Below, piece by piece: positions 1 to 8,016 of a DNA stretch of 14,119 bases; within the stretch, counting starts at the first letter, position 1; every line of letters begins with the position of its first letter. The position numbers and the translations under genes were made by a program. The stretch is from Hyphomicrobiales bacterium (GTDB lineage: Bacteria > Pseudomonadota > Alphaproteobacteria > Rhizobiales > Afifellaceae), in contig JACCSN010000751.1 in the NCBI GenBank assembly GCA_013812985.1, forward strand, positions 1 to 14,119, written 5' to 3'. The notes below the pieces were generated by a model. It did no database searches and was not told the DNA's origin. It worked only from the letters and a program-made list of their open reading frames with translations.

Positions 1-1422
<1,422 letters not shown>

Positions 1423-1487
1423 CGGACACAACCGGATACGCTGTCGCGATGCTCAAGTGGTGATCGCCGCAAACGCGCTCACCATTC

Positions 1488-1516
1488 TTGACGGAAGACG
1501 ACGCGATACCTATAGG
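1488..1516 (+). promoter_or_regulatory. Sigma70-type promoter of rpsT
   Basis: TTGACG (1488-1493) and TATAGG (1511-1516) are separated by exactly 17 bp, a near-consensus housekeeping promoter. Transcription would start around 1522-1524, giving a leader of about 105 nt before the S20 start codon. It lies between hutU and rpsT on the same strand, so rpsT need not depend on the hut promoter. The motif is seen directly; its activity is inferred. Confidence 0.7.
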
Positions 1517-1531
1517 AGAGCCCATCGACCT

Positions 1532-1552
1532 GCGGCCTGTTGGCCGCGTTTT
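1532..1552 (+). terminator. Terminator-like hairpin in the rpsT leader (possible attenuator)
   Basis: GCGGCC (1532-1537) pairs perfectly with GGCCGC (1542-1547) across a TGTT loop, followed one base later by TTTT (1549-1552) and a T-rich stretch. This has the form of an intrinsic terminator but lies about 10 nt downstream of the likely rpsT transcription start and well upstream of the S20 start codon. It could end hutU read-through, attenuate rpsT, or only structure the leader. The stem is short (6 bp), so its strength is uncertain. Confidence 0.45.
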
Positions 1553-1628
1553 CTGTTTGTCGCGGCGCCCGATCGCTCAGGCGAGTGACTGGATCGTCGC
1601 ACAGCCCCACACTCTAGGATCGGATCAG

Positions 1629-1892
1629 ATGGCCAATACTCCTTCGGCCAAGAAGGCGACGCGCAAGATCGCGCGCCGGACGGCGATGAACAAAATTCCG
1701 CGCACCAGGATGCGTGGTTTCATCCGCAAGGTCGAGGAGGCAATCGCTTCCGGCGATAAAGAGGCCGCGAGGCTGGCGCTCAAGGACGCACAGCCGCAAA
1801 TCATGAAGGCGGCCTCCAAGGGCATCGTGCACCGGAACACGGCGTCACGGAAAGTATCGCGCCTCAGCCATCGGGTTGAAGCTCTCGTCTGA
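1629..1892 (+). CDS. rpsT: 30S ribosomal protein S20
   Basis: S20 binds 16S rRNA in the body of the small ribosomal subunit and acts early in 30S assembly. The 87-residue product begins [21 protein letters not shown] and is lysine/arginine-rich. It matches the three-helix S20 family throughout ([39 protein letters not shown]) and has the usual length. The frame is open farther upstream, but the ATG at 1629 is chosen because MANT is the conserved N terminus and an AGGA (1616-1619) sits 9 nt before it. A 17-bp-spaced promoter lies upstream and an intrinsic terminator follows, so it appears to be its own transcription unit. In E. coli S20 represses its own translation through the mRNA leader; the structured leader here would suit similar control, but that is inference. 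Confidence 0.97.
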   Translation: MANTPSAKKATRKIARRTAMNKIPRTRMRGFIRKVEEAIASGDKEAARLALKDAQPQIMKAASKGIVHRNTASRKVSRLSHRVEALV

Positions 1893-1916
1893 TCCGAACC
1901 GCTGTTCCCAAGGACC

Positions 1917-1944
1917 AAGCCCGGCCGATTCGGCCGGGCTTTTT
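1917..1944 (+). terminator. Intrinsic terminator of rpsT
   Basis: AAGCCCGGCC (1917-1926) is perfectly complementary to GGCCGGGCTT (1932-1941) around a five-base GATTC loop, and the right arm runs into TTTT (1941-1944). The structure begins 24 nt after the rpsT stop codon. It is a textbook rho-independent terminator and separates rpsT from the dnaA region. The loop also happens to be a GANTC site. Confidence 0.9.
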
Positions 1945-2570
1945 CGTTGCGCAAGCCGCTTTCGGGCTTATTCCCCGCTTTCACCTGCGGCCGATCGCGC
2001 ACCGACCAGCCCCGCCGGATGACGAGAGTCTGATCGAAATCCGCCGGTCAAAAAAAACCTTTCCTGGTCGGGGCTTACGCGGCCTGAACGCGAGGCGACC
2101 CAAACTTCAGGAGCGCAAAAGCGAGTCAAGTCCCGAGCGTCTAAAAAAAATATCGTGTGACTTCGCCGGTTCCGGGCGAGCGCGCTGCGTGCTCAATGAT
2201 TTGGAGTCGCTAAGGGTTTGCCGCCTCCCCGATGGGTCGCACCGGCGATCGTCATCCCGCCCGGTCGGGTCAACCGGAAATTACCGGGCGCGAACCGATT
2301 GCCCCGCCGCCAGCCTTTGCTATGTTGCGGAAAGACGGGGCGACCCGGCAGCAGAACAAGTAACAGCAGGCGAGGGGAAGCGGCATGGGCCGTTCTTCCG
2401 GGTGGCATGGTATTGCCGCCTTATTGGCCAGTAGAGCTGCCTGAGTTGCACGTCTCTTCCGCAAGGGAGTTCAAGGGCAAGTCTCTTTGGTTTCGAAGAG
2501 GGGGCCACATCACGCTTAACCCGTGCGAAGCGCGGCTGAATGACCTTCAGCCGGCAAGAGGATTTTTGCG
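1945..2570. other. Intergenic region upstream of the rhodanese gene and dnaA
   Basis: I see no credible gene here; the overlapping open frames on both strands lack family motifs and good start sites. It holds two A8 tracts (2050-2057 and 2143-2150), three GAGTC sites (2026-2030, 2123-2127, 2204-2208) and a weak promoter candidate at 2299-2326. A search by eye found no DnaA box matching TTATNCACA; the nearest is TTATTCCCC at 1968-1976, with two mismatches. There is therefore no sequence support for calling an origin of replication, though the region probably holds control elements for dnaA. Confidence 0.6.
2299..2326 (+). promoter_or_regulatory. Weak sigma70-like promoter candidate upstream of the rhodanese-dnaA pair
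   Basis: TTGCCC (2299-2304) and TATGTT (2321-2326) are 16 bp apart, each matching four of six consensus bases. A transcript from here would have a leader of about 240 nt before the rhodanese start. It is the best candidate I found by eye, but the match is modest and other start sites are possible. Confidence 0.25.
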
Positions 2571-3008
2571 ATGTCTGGGGGGCAATACTACGCCGAGGCT
2601 ACGCCGGAGGAATCCTGGGATGTGCTCCTGAGCGAGCCCGGGGCGGCGCTGGTCGATGTGCGCACGACGGCCGAGTGGGCTTTTGTCGGCTTGCCTGATC
2701 TGTCCGGCGCTGGGGCCTCGCTGCTGCGTGTCGAATGGCAAAGCTATCCGGCCATGCAGCTGAATCCGGCCTTCGTGGAGACAGTCGATCGGGAGCTTCG
2801 CGCCGCCGGTTCGGGGCCGGGCTCGCCGATCTTCTTCATTTGCCGGTCGGGCGCGCGCAGCGCCGCGGCCGCGGCCGCCATGACCGCCGCCGGCTATTCG
2901 CGTTGCTACAATGTCGCCGGCGGATTTGAGGGAAATCGTGACGCTTCGGGTCATCGAGGAACTGTTGAAGGGTGGAAGTCGGCGGACCTTCCTTGGGTGC
3001 AGTCGTGA
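2571..3008 (+). CDS. Single-domain rhodanese-like sulfurtransferase
   Basis: The 145-residue protein is one rhodanese domain. Such proteins carry sulfane sulfur on an active-site cysteine as a persulfide; the donor and acceptor here are unknown. The active-site loop is CRSGARS (residues 91-97, Cys91 catalytic), preceded by the strand PIFFI. The N-terminal part has the typical ALVDVRTTAEW segment (about residues 26-36), and the end NVAGGFEGNRD...VEGWKSADLPW is characteristic of the family. No signal peptide or membrane segment is seen, so it should be cytoplasmic. The start is well supported: AAGAGGA (2556-2562) lies 8 nt before ATG 2571. dnaA begins 56 nt after its stop with no terminator between, so the two are probably co-transcribed. 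Its position between rpsT and dnaA is notable, but a functional link to replication is not shown by the sequence. Confidence 0.9.
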   Translation: MSGGQYYAEATPEESWDVLLSEPGAALVDVRTTAEWAFVGLPDLSGAGASLLRVEWQSYPAMQLNPAFVETVDRELRAAGSGPGSPIFFICRSGARSAAAAAAMTAAGYSRCYNVAGGFEGNRDASGHRGTVEGWKSADLPWVQS

Positions 3009-3053
3009 GTGAGCGGATCGAACAAGCAAGAGCAGCAAGCTCAAGATTTTTTT

Positions 3054-3058
3054 GGAGG
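3054..3058 (+). promoter_or_regulatory. Ribosome binding site that sets the dnaA start
   Basis: GGAGG lies 6 nt before ATG 3065. The same frame is open back to an ATG at 2972 inside the rhodanese gene, but that start lacks such a site, would overlap the upstream gene, and adds residues with no DnaA character. This site therefore favours 3065. Confidence 0.8.
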
Positions 3059-3064
3059 CCTGGG

Positions 3065-4513
3065 ATGTCGGCGGGAGCAGTCAAAGAGCGGGAAAAGGCG
3101 GCGAGGGACGGGCGCGACAAGGAAGGGAATGCGCGTGATGCCGGCGCGATGTGGGACAGGGTGCGGCGACGGCTTCGCGCCGAACTCGGAGAGGATGTGT
3201 TCAATTCCTGGTTCGCCCGCGTTGATCTCGAAAGCCTCGGCGGCGGCGTGGTGCGCCTCTCCGTGCCCACCGTATTCCTGAAGGGGTGGATCAAGTCGCA
3301 TTACGGCGAGCGCATTCAGGCGCTTTGGCAGCAGGAGGACGCATCCGTCCGGCGCATCGATGTGGCGCGGCGCACGGCGCTTCGGGTCATACCCGATGAG
3401 CACGCCGCGGCCGAGCCGGACAAAGCGCCCGCCGTCGCGGCGCACGAGCTTCCCTATGACCGGTTCGCCGGTTCGCCCCTCGATCCGCGCCTCACCTTCG
3501 CAAGCTTCTGCGAGGGGCGCTCCAACGATGTGGCGTTCCGCGCGGCGCGCGCCGTGGCCGGCGCTCCCGAGGGCAGCGCGCCGACCTACAACCCGCTTTA
3601 CGTCCATGCCGGAGTCGGGCTCGGCAAGACGCACCTGTTGCACGCGATCGCCCACGAGGCGCGCCTTCTGGACCCATCGCGCCGTGCTCTCTACCTGACC
3701 GTCGAGCGCTTCACCGTGCAGTTCGTCTCGGCAATTCGTGACCGCTCGGCGCTGGATTTCAAGGACCGGCTCCGAGCCATCGACGTCCTGCTGATCGATG
3801 ACATGCAGTTCCTCACCGGCAAGATCGTCCAGCAGGAATTCTGCCACTTGCTCAATGTCCTGCTGGATAGCGGCAAGCAGGTGGTGGTCGCCGCCGACCG
3901 GCCGCCCGCCGAGCTGGACGGCATCGACGAACGCGTGCGTTCGCGCATGAAAGGAGGCGTCGTGGTCGGATTGGCCGCGCCGGACCTCGCCATGCGGCGC
4001 GCCATCCTGGAAAGCCGCGTCACGGCCGCGCGCGAGCGCAACCCGCTCCTGACGATCCCCGACATCGTGCTCGATTATGTGGCGCAGGTTGTCGCGACCA
4101 ACGGCCGCGATCTCGACGGCGCCCTGAACCGCCTCGTCTGCCGCGCCGAATTCTCCGAAGGGCCGATCACCATGGACGTCGCCGAGATGGCGATCGCCGA
4201 TCTGGTCGGCGTGCGGGAGCCGAGGCGCATCCGGATCGAGGACATTCAGAAAGTCGTCGCCACGCACTTCAATGTGTCGAAGAACGACCTCCTGTCGGCC
4301 CGCCGCACCCGGGCCATCGTGCGGCCCCGGCAGATCGCCATGTATCTCGCCAAGACCCTGACGCCGCGCTCCTTCCCGGAGATCGGCAAGCGCTTCGGCG
4401 GCCGCGACCACACGACCGTCCTGCACGCGGTCCGCAAGGTCGAGGAGCTCGCGGCCGGCGACGAAGCGCTGGCCCAGGAGATCGAGCTGCTGCGGCGGAT
4501 CATCCAGGATTAG
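3065..4513 (+). CDS. dnaA: Chromosomal replication initiator protein DnaA
   Basis: DnaA is the AAA+ ATPase that binds DnaA boxes at oriC, melts the origin and recruits the replicative helicase; it also acts as a transcription factor. With ATG 3065 the protein is 482 residues, normal for the family. Domain I (about residues 27-90) is recognisable by MWDRVRRRLRAELGEDVFNSW. The AAA+ core has Walker A GVGLGKT (183-189), Walker B LLIDD (Asp245-Asp246), the sensor-1 strand VVVAADRPP, and the box VII stretch DERVRSRMKGG carrying the expected arginine finger. Domain IV carries RRTRAIVRPRQIAMYLAK and the signature GGRDHTTVLHAVRKV (446-460), which contacts the DnaA box. All key residues are present. 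It follows the rhodanese gene closely, and 308 bp with repeats separates it from dnaN. GANTC sites upstream could link expression to CcrM methylation as in Caulobacter, which is inference. Confidence 0.97.
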   Translation: MSAGAVKEREKAARDGRDKEGNARDAGAMWDRVRRRLRAELGEDVFNSWFARVDLESLGGGVVRLSVPTVFLKGWIKSHYGERIQALWQQEDASVRRIDVARRTALRVIPDEHAAAEPDKAPAVAAHELPYDRFAGSPLDPRLTFASFCEGRSNDVAFRAARAVAGAPEGSAPTYNPLYVHAGVGLGKTHLLHAIAHEARLLDPSRRALYLTVERFTVQFVSAIRDRSALDFKDRLRAIDVLLIDDMQFLTGKIVQQEFCHLLNVLLDSGKQVVVAADRPPAELDGIDERVRSRMKGGVVVGLAAPDLAMRRAILESRVTAARERNPLLTIPDIVLDYVAQVVATNGRDLDGALNRLVCRAEFSEGPITMDVAEMAIADLVGVREPRRIRIEDIQKVVATHFNVSKNDLLSARRTRAIVRPRQIAMYLAKTLTPRSFPEIGKRFGGRDHTTVLHAVRKVEELAAGDEALAQEIELLRRIIQD

Positions 4514-4537
4514 GAGGACCGGCGCTGTAGCGGCCGC

Positions 4538-4569
4538 AGCCCGGATGCAGCATCAGCGGTATCCGGGAT
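4538..4569 (+). repeat. REP-like palindromic element, copy 1
   Basis: CCCGGAT (4540-4546) and ATCCGGG (4561-4567) form a 7-bp stem around a 14-nt GC-rich loop. The unit AGCCCGGATGCAGC...TATCCGGGA resembles the dispersed intergenic repeats seen in rhizobia and related bacteria. It starts 24 nt after the dnaA stop and is matched by an inverted second copy about 90 bp on. It may help stabilise or end the dnaA transcript. Confidence 0.65.
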
Positions 4570-4660
4570 GTGTTTCGGCAATGCGGTAGCGACGTAGGCC
4601 GCTTACCGGGAGGCTCGGCTGCGAAGGTAAGGATGTCGGACCGGGGAGCATGGCGAAGTG

Positions 4661-4693
4661 CTTCCCGGATTTCGCTGCCGCTGCATCCCGGGC
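4661..4693 (-). repeat. REP-like palindromic element, copy 2 (inverted)
   Basis: Read on the minus strand this is the same unit as copy 1: AGCCCGGGATGCAGC...AAATCCGGGA. Aligned by eye, the two agree at about 27 of 32 positions, with one inserted base and two two-base changes. Its own stem is CCCGGAT (4664-4670) against ATCCCGGG (4685-4692) with one bulged base. Together the copies form a head-to-head pair that could fold into a larger cruciform. Confidence 0.65.
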
Positions 4694-4733
4694 TACGGGT
4701 GCGTCTTGCTTCTTGTGTTTGGCGGGCTGGCGG

Positions 4734-4773
4734 GCCAAGTTCCGCGATCCAAAGCCAAGTTCCGCGATCCAAA
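4734..4773. repeat. Perfect tandem repeat, 2 x 20 bp
   Basis: Two identical, directly adjacent 20-base units (4734-4753 and 4754-4773) contain the core AGTTCCGCGATCCAAA. They end 48 bp before the dnaN start codon. I do not recognise the unit as a known operator. Perfect identity suggests recent duplication or a constrained binding site. Confidence 0.9.
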
Positions 4774-4821
4774 GAAGGGCCGGCCGGCACAGGCGAGGCA
4801 CGACCTCACGGATGACAGATC

Positions 4822-5937
4822 ATGCGCGTCAGAATCGAGCGGGTGAACCTTCTGAAGGCGCTCAACCATGTCCATCGCGTCGTCGAGCGGCGCAACACCA
4901 TCCCGATCCTCGCCAATGTGCTCCTGCGCGCCGAAGGGGATGAGCTGTCCCTGAAGGCGACGGACCTCGACATGGAGATCGTCGACCGCGTCCCGGCGGC
5001 GGTCGAGCAGGCCGGCGCCAGCACGGTTCCCGCCCATATGCTCTACGACATCGTGCGGAAACTGCCTGACGGCGCGGAGATCGGGCTGGATAGCGGCTCC
5101 GGCCAGATCATGGCGCTGAAGGCGGGCCGGGCCCGCTTCTCGCTCCAGATGCTGCCCGAAGCCGATTTTCCCGATTTGAATGCCGGCGAGCTGCCGTTTT
5201 CCTTCGCGCTGCCGTCCGAGGCGTTGAAGCGGCTCATCGACCGCACCCAGTTCGCCATCTCCACCGAGGAGACGCGCTATTACCTGAACGGCATCTTCTT
5301 CCATGTGGTCGGCGATGGCGGGCAGGCGCGGCTGCGCGCCGTGGCGACCGACGGCCACCGCCTCGCCAAGGCCGAGCTTGCCGCGCCCGACGGCAGCGCC
5401 GGCATGCCCGGGATCATCGTGCCGCGCAAGACGGTGAGCGAGCTGCAGAAGCTTCTGGAGAATCCGGAGGTCGAGGTGGCGGTCGCGCTGTCCGACACCA
5501 AGATCCGCCTCAACATCGGCGATCTGGTGCTGACCTCCAAGCTGATCGACGGCACGTTCCCGGACTATGAGCGGGTGATACCGAAAGCCAACGACAAGGA
5601 GCTTCGGCTGGAGAAGCGGGATTTCGAGAGCGCCGTCGACCGGGTCTCCACCATCTCGTCCGACCGCGGACGGGCGGTGAAGCTCAGCCTCGCCGACGGC
5701 AAGATGGTGCTGGCCGTCAACAATCCGGATTCCGGCAGCGCCACGGACGAGATCCCCGTCTCGTACGAATCGGAGCCCCTGGAGATCGGCTTCAACTCCA
5801 AATACCTTCTCGACATCGCCGGGCAACTGACGACGGACGAGGCCGTCTTCCGCCTGGCCGATCCCGGCTCGCCGACCCTGATCCAGGATTCCGGCGACGC
5901 CGACGCGCTCTATGTGCTGATGCCGATGCGGGTCTGA
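4822..5937 (+). CDS. dnaN: DNA polymerase III beta subunit (sliding clamp)
   Basis: DnaN forms the dimeric ring that encircles DNA and tethers DNA polymerase III and other clamp-binding proteins. The 371-residue product matches the usual length of about 370 and the three-domain clamp fold. Family segments include the N terminus MRVRIERVNLLKALNHVHRV followed by ERRNTIPILANVL, the middle segment YYLNGIFFHV with LRAVATDGHRLA, the IVPRKTVSEL segment, LIDGTFPDYERVIP, and the C terminus YVLMPMRV, which forms part of the clamp's peptide-binding cleft. The ATG at 4822 is chosen because it gives the conserved N terminus, although no strong Shine-Dalgarno site precedes it. recF starts 12 nt after the stop, so dnaN and recF are almost certainly one transcript. 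Repeats fill the gap to dnaA. Confidence 0.97.
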   Translation: MRVRIERVNLLKALNHVHRVVERRNTIPILANVLLRAEGDELSLKATDLDMEIVDRVPAAVEQAGASTVPAHMLYDIVRKLPDGAEIGLDSGSGQIMALKAGRARFSLQMLPEADFPDLNAGELPFSFALPSEALKRLIDRTQFAISTEETRYYLNGIFFHVVGDGGQARLRAVATDGHRLAKAELAAPDGSAGMPGIIVPRKTVSELQKLLENPEVEVAVALSDTKIRLNIGDLVLTSKLIDGTFPDYERVIPKANDKELRLEKRDFESAVDRVSTISSDRGRAVKLSLADGKMVLAVNNPDSGSATDEIPVSYESEPLEIGFNSKYLLDIAGQLTTDEAVFRLADPGSPTLIQDSGDADALYVLMPMRV

Positions 5938-5949
5938 CCTGTCGATCCG

Positions 5950-7131
5950 GTGACCGCCGTGCCGGCGTCAAGCCCGGCGGCTGATCTCGTGGCGCTGACC
6001 CGGCTGACCGTTCAGGATTTTCGCAACTACGCCTCGCTCAGCCTAACGATCGATGCGAAGCTGGTCGTGCTCACCGGCGGGAACGGCGTCGGCAAGACGA
6101 ACCTCATCGAGTCGATCTCGCTCCTGACCCCCGGCCGCGGTCTGCGGCGCGCCGCCTTCGAGGAGATCACGCGGAACGGCTCGGAGAACGGCTGGGCGGT
6201 GTCCGCCACCGTCAGCCGCGACGGCGAGGAGACCCGCATCGGGACAGGGCTCGCCGGCGAGCCGGCGGGCTCGGAGCGTGCCCGCAAGGTCCGCGTCAAC
6301 GGCGCGCCCGCTTCCGGCCCCGACATCCTGTTGGACTTTCTGCGCGTGCTCTGGCTGACACCTTCCATGGACGGCCTCTTCGCAGGCCCGGCCGCCGACC
6401 GCCGCCGCTTCCTCGACCGCCTCGTCCTCACCGTCGATCCCGGCCACGGCCGCCGCGCCCGCGATTTCGAGCGGCTGCTCACGCATCGCAACAGGCTCCT
6501 GGACGACGACGCGGCGGCCGCATGGCTCGACGCCGTCGAGGCGGAGCTTGCCGAGCGCGCCGTCGCCGTGGCGCTTGCCCGCGCCGAGACCGTCGGCCTG
6601 CTCTGCGCCCGCATCCTGGCCCAGGCTGAAGCCGCGCCGGACTTTCCCGCCGGGCGGATCGGCCTCTCCGGCGCGTTCGACCGGGCGGTGGCGGAGCGCA
6701 GGGCGGCCGACGCAGAGCGCTGGTATCGGGGCGTCCTCGCCTCGGGCCGGGCCGCGGACCGGGCAGCCGGCCGCACGCTGGAAGGGCCGCACCGCAGCGA
6801 TCTGGACATCGTGTTCACCGAAAAGGACATGCCGGCCGCCCGGTCGTCCACCGGCGAGCAGAAAGCGCTCCTGATCGGGCTGATCCTCGCCCATGCCGAC
6901 CTGGTCGCCAACGTGAGCGGCATGACGCCCGTCCTGCTCCTGGACGAAGTGGCGGCGCATCTCGACCCGGCGCGCCGGAGCGCGCTCTTCGCCCGCCTCG
7001 ACGCGCTCGGCTGCCAGACGTTCATGACCGGCGCCGACCCGGGCCTCTTCGCCGACCTGCCCTCCGCGGCGGGGCTCTACCGCGTCGCCGACAACGGCGT
7101 CCAGCCGCTAAAGCACGGAACGCCGGCTTGA
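5950..7131 (+). CDS. recF: DNA replication and repair protein RecF
   Basis: RecF is an SMC-like ATPase that, with RecO and RecR, loads RecA at single-strand gaps and helps restart stalled forks. The 393-residue product has the family opening LTRLTVQDFRNYASLSL, Walker A GGNGVGKT (43-50), an ABC-type signature STGEQKALLIGLILA (from residue 300), and Walker B VLLLDEVAAHLD (Asp332-Glu333). These are the expected motifs in the expected order. The start is taken as GTG 5950; a second in-frame GTG at 5959 is equally possible, and neither has a strong ribosome site, which fits translational coupling to dnaN 12 nt upstream. The stop TGA overlaps the TTG start of the following DUF817 gene. gyrB, which often follows recF, is not here. 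Confidence 0.95.
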   Translation: MTAVPASSPAADLVALTRLTVQDFRNYASLSLTIDAKLVVLTGGNGVGKTNLIESISLLTPGRGLRRAAFEEITRNGSENGWAVSATVSRDGEETRIGTGLAGEPAGSERARKVRVNGAPASGPDILLDFLRVLWLTPSMDGLFAGPAADRRRFLDRLVLTVDPGHGRRARDFERLLTHRNRLLDDDAAAAWLDAVEAELAERAVAVALARAETVGLLCARILAQAEAAPDFPAGRIGLSGAFDRAVAERRAADAERWYRGVLASGRAADRAAGRTLEGPHRSDLDIVFTEKDMPAARSSTGEQKALLIGLILAHADLVANVSGMTPVLLLDEVAAHLDPARRSALFARLDALGCQTFMTGADPGLFADLPSAAGLYRVADNGVQPLKHGTPA

Positions 7132-7994
7132 CCGAACCGTCGTCCGCACCCGCCGCAAGCGAGGAACGGCATCCTCTCGGCCCGCTCCTCGCGCCGTTCC
7201 GCCACCGGGTGCACGCGGCCCTCGACTGGCTCCCCGCTCCGCTCGCCGAATTCGTCCTGTTCGGCTTGAAGCAAGCCTGGGCCTGCCTGTTCGCCGCGCT
7301 GATGCTGGCGCTCCTGATCGGAACCGACCTGGTCTGGCGCCCCGATTGGCCCGTCTATCGCTACGACGCACTCCTGTTCGCCGCACTCCTGATCCAGTTC
7401 GCCTTTCTGGCGCTGAGGCTGGAAAACCTCGACGAAGCCAAGGTGATCCTGATCTACCATGCGGTCGGGACAGCGATGGAGCTTTTCAAAACGCATATGG
7501 GCTCGTGGACCTATCCCGAGCCGGCGATCTTCCGCATCGGCGGCGTGCCGCTCTTCACCGGCTTCATGTACGCGGCGGTGGGCAGCTACATGGCGCGCGT
7601 CATCCGCATTTTCGACATGCGCTTCACCCACTATCCGCGCTTCGGGTGGACGGCGCTGCTCGCCGCCGCCATCTACGCGAACTTCTTCACGCACCATTTC
7701 ACCATCGACTTCCGATACGCCCTGTTCGCCTGGACTGTTCTCCTGTTCGGGCGCGTCCGCATCTATTTCAGGACCGACCGCGACTGGCGCTGGATGCCGC
7801 TGATCGCAGCCGCGCTGCTGACGGCCGTGTTCCTTTGGGTGGCCGAGAATATCGGGACGGCTACCGGAACCTGGCTCTATCCCGGCAGCCGTACGTGGCG
7901 GCTGGTCTCGCCGCAGAAACTCGGCTCCTGGTATCTTCTCCTCATCGTCAGCTTCGTCCTCGTCACGGTCGTCAATCGCCCGCGGCCGGGATGA
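7128..7994 (+). CDS. DUF817 integral membrane protein
   Basis: This 288-residue protein belongs to the DUF817 family, whose function is unknown to me. I recognise it from FGLKQAWACLF, HAVGTAMELFKTHMGSW, PLFTGFMYAAVGSYMARV and the stretch IFDMRFTHYP. About seven hydrophobic segments are visible (roughly residues 47-66, 81-97, 138-157, 173-190, 196-210, 222-239 and 266-283), so it should sit in the inner membrane. The start is TTG 7128, overlapping the recF stop as TTGA, which suggests coupling to recF translation. There is no strong ribosome site, so a later start is possible: the first 35 residues are polar and not clearly conserved. Conserved His and Glu residues near HAVGTAMELF and TYPEP could be functional, but no activity can be assigned. 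A GC-rich hairpin follows the stop. Confidence 0.88.
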   Translation: MTEPSSAPAASEERHPLGPLLAPFRHRVHAALDWLPAPLAEFVLFGLKQAWACLFAALMLALLIGTDLVWRPDWPVYRYDALLFAALLIQFAFLALRLENLDEAKVILIYHAVGTAMELFKTHMGSWTYPEPAIFRIGGVPLFTGFMYAAVGSYMARVIRIFDMRFTHYPRFGWTALLAAAIYANFFTHHFTIDFRYALFAWTVLLFGRVRIYFRTDRDWRWMPLIAAALLTAVFLWVAENIGTATGTWLYPGSRTWRLVSPQKLGSWYLLLIVSFVLVTVVNRPRPG

Positions 7995-7996
7995 AC

Positions 7997-8016
7997 GGCC
8001 GGGATCGCGCCCGGCC
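7997..8016 (+). terminator. GC-rich hairpin after the DUF817 gene
   Basis: GGCCGGG (7997-8003) pairs with CCCGGCC (8010-8016) across a six-base loop, starting two bases after the DUF817 stop codon. There is no T tract behind it, so it is not a standard intrinsic terminator; it may protect the 3' end of the dnaN-recF-DUF817 transcript or slow polymerase. Confidence 0.4.

Larger units (their letters stand above)
4514..4821. other. dnaA-dnaN intergenic region with repeats
   Basis: This 308-bp gap holds an inverted pair of REP-like palindromes (about 4538-4569 and 4661-4693), then a GC-rich near repeat (GGCGGGCT/GGCGGGCC, 4721-4736), then a perfect tandem 20-bp repeat (4734-4773). Short open frames across it are repeat-derived and have no recognisable product. 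I see no clear dnaN promoter or T-tailed terminator. The gap is large for two genes often transcribed together. Confidence 0.7.

Noticed and set aside
1945..2570. Possible origin of replication upstream of dnaA
   Set aside because: A+T-rich tracts are present, but no DnaA boxes of the TTATNCACA type were found on either strand by eye, and in many Hyphomicrobiales the origin is near hemE and not dnaA.
2189..2631. Open frames of 81 and 137 codons in the gap before the rhodanese gene
   Set aside because: No ribosome site or recognisable domain; the longer one overlaps the start of the well-supported rhodanese gene.
3041..4426. Long minus-strand open frame opposite dnaA
   Set aside because: Its product has no family features, and it mirrors the coding pattern of dnaA, as expected in GC-rich genes. 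dnaA has all its motifs.
4570..4815. Short open frames in the dnaA-dnaN gap
   Set aside because: They translate the REP-like and tandem repeats and differ by frame only; no sign of coding selection.
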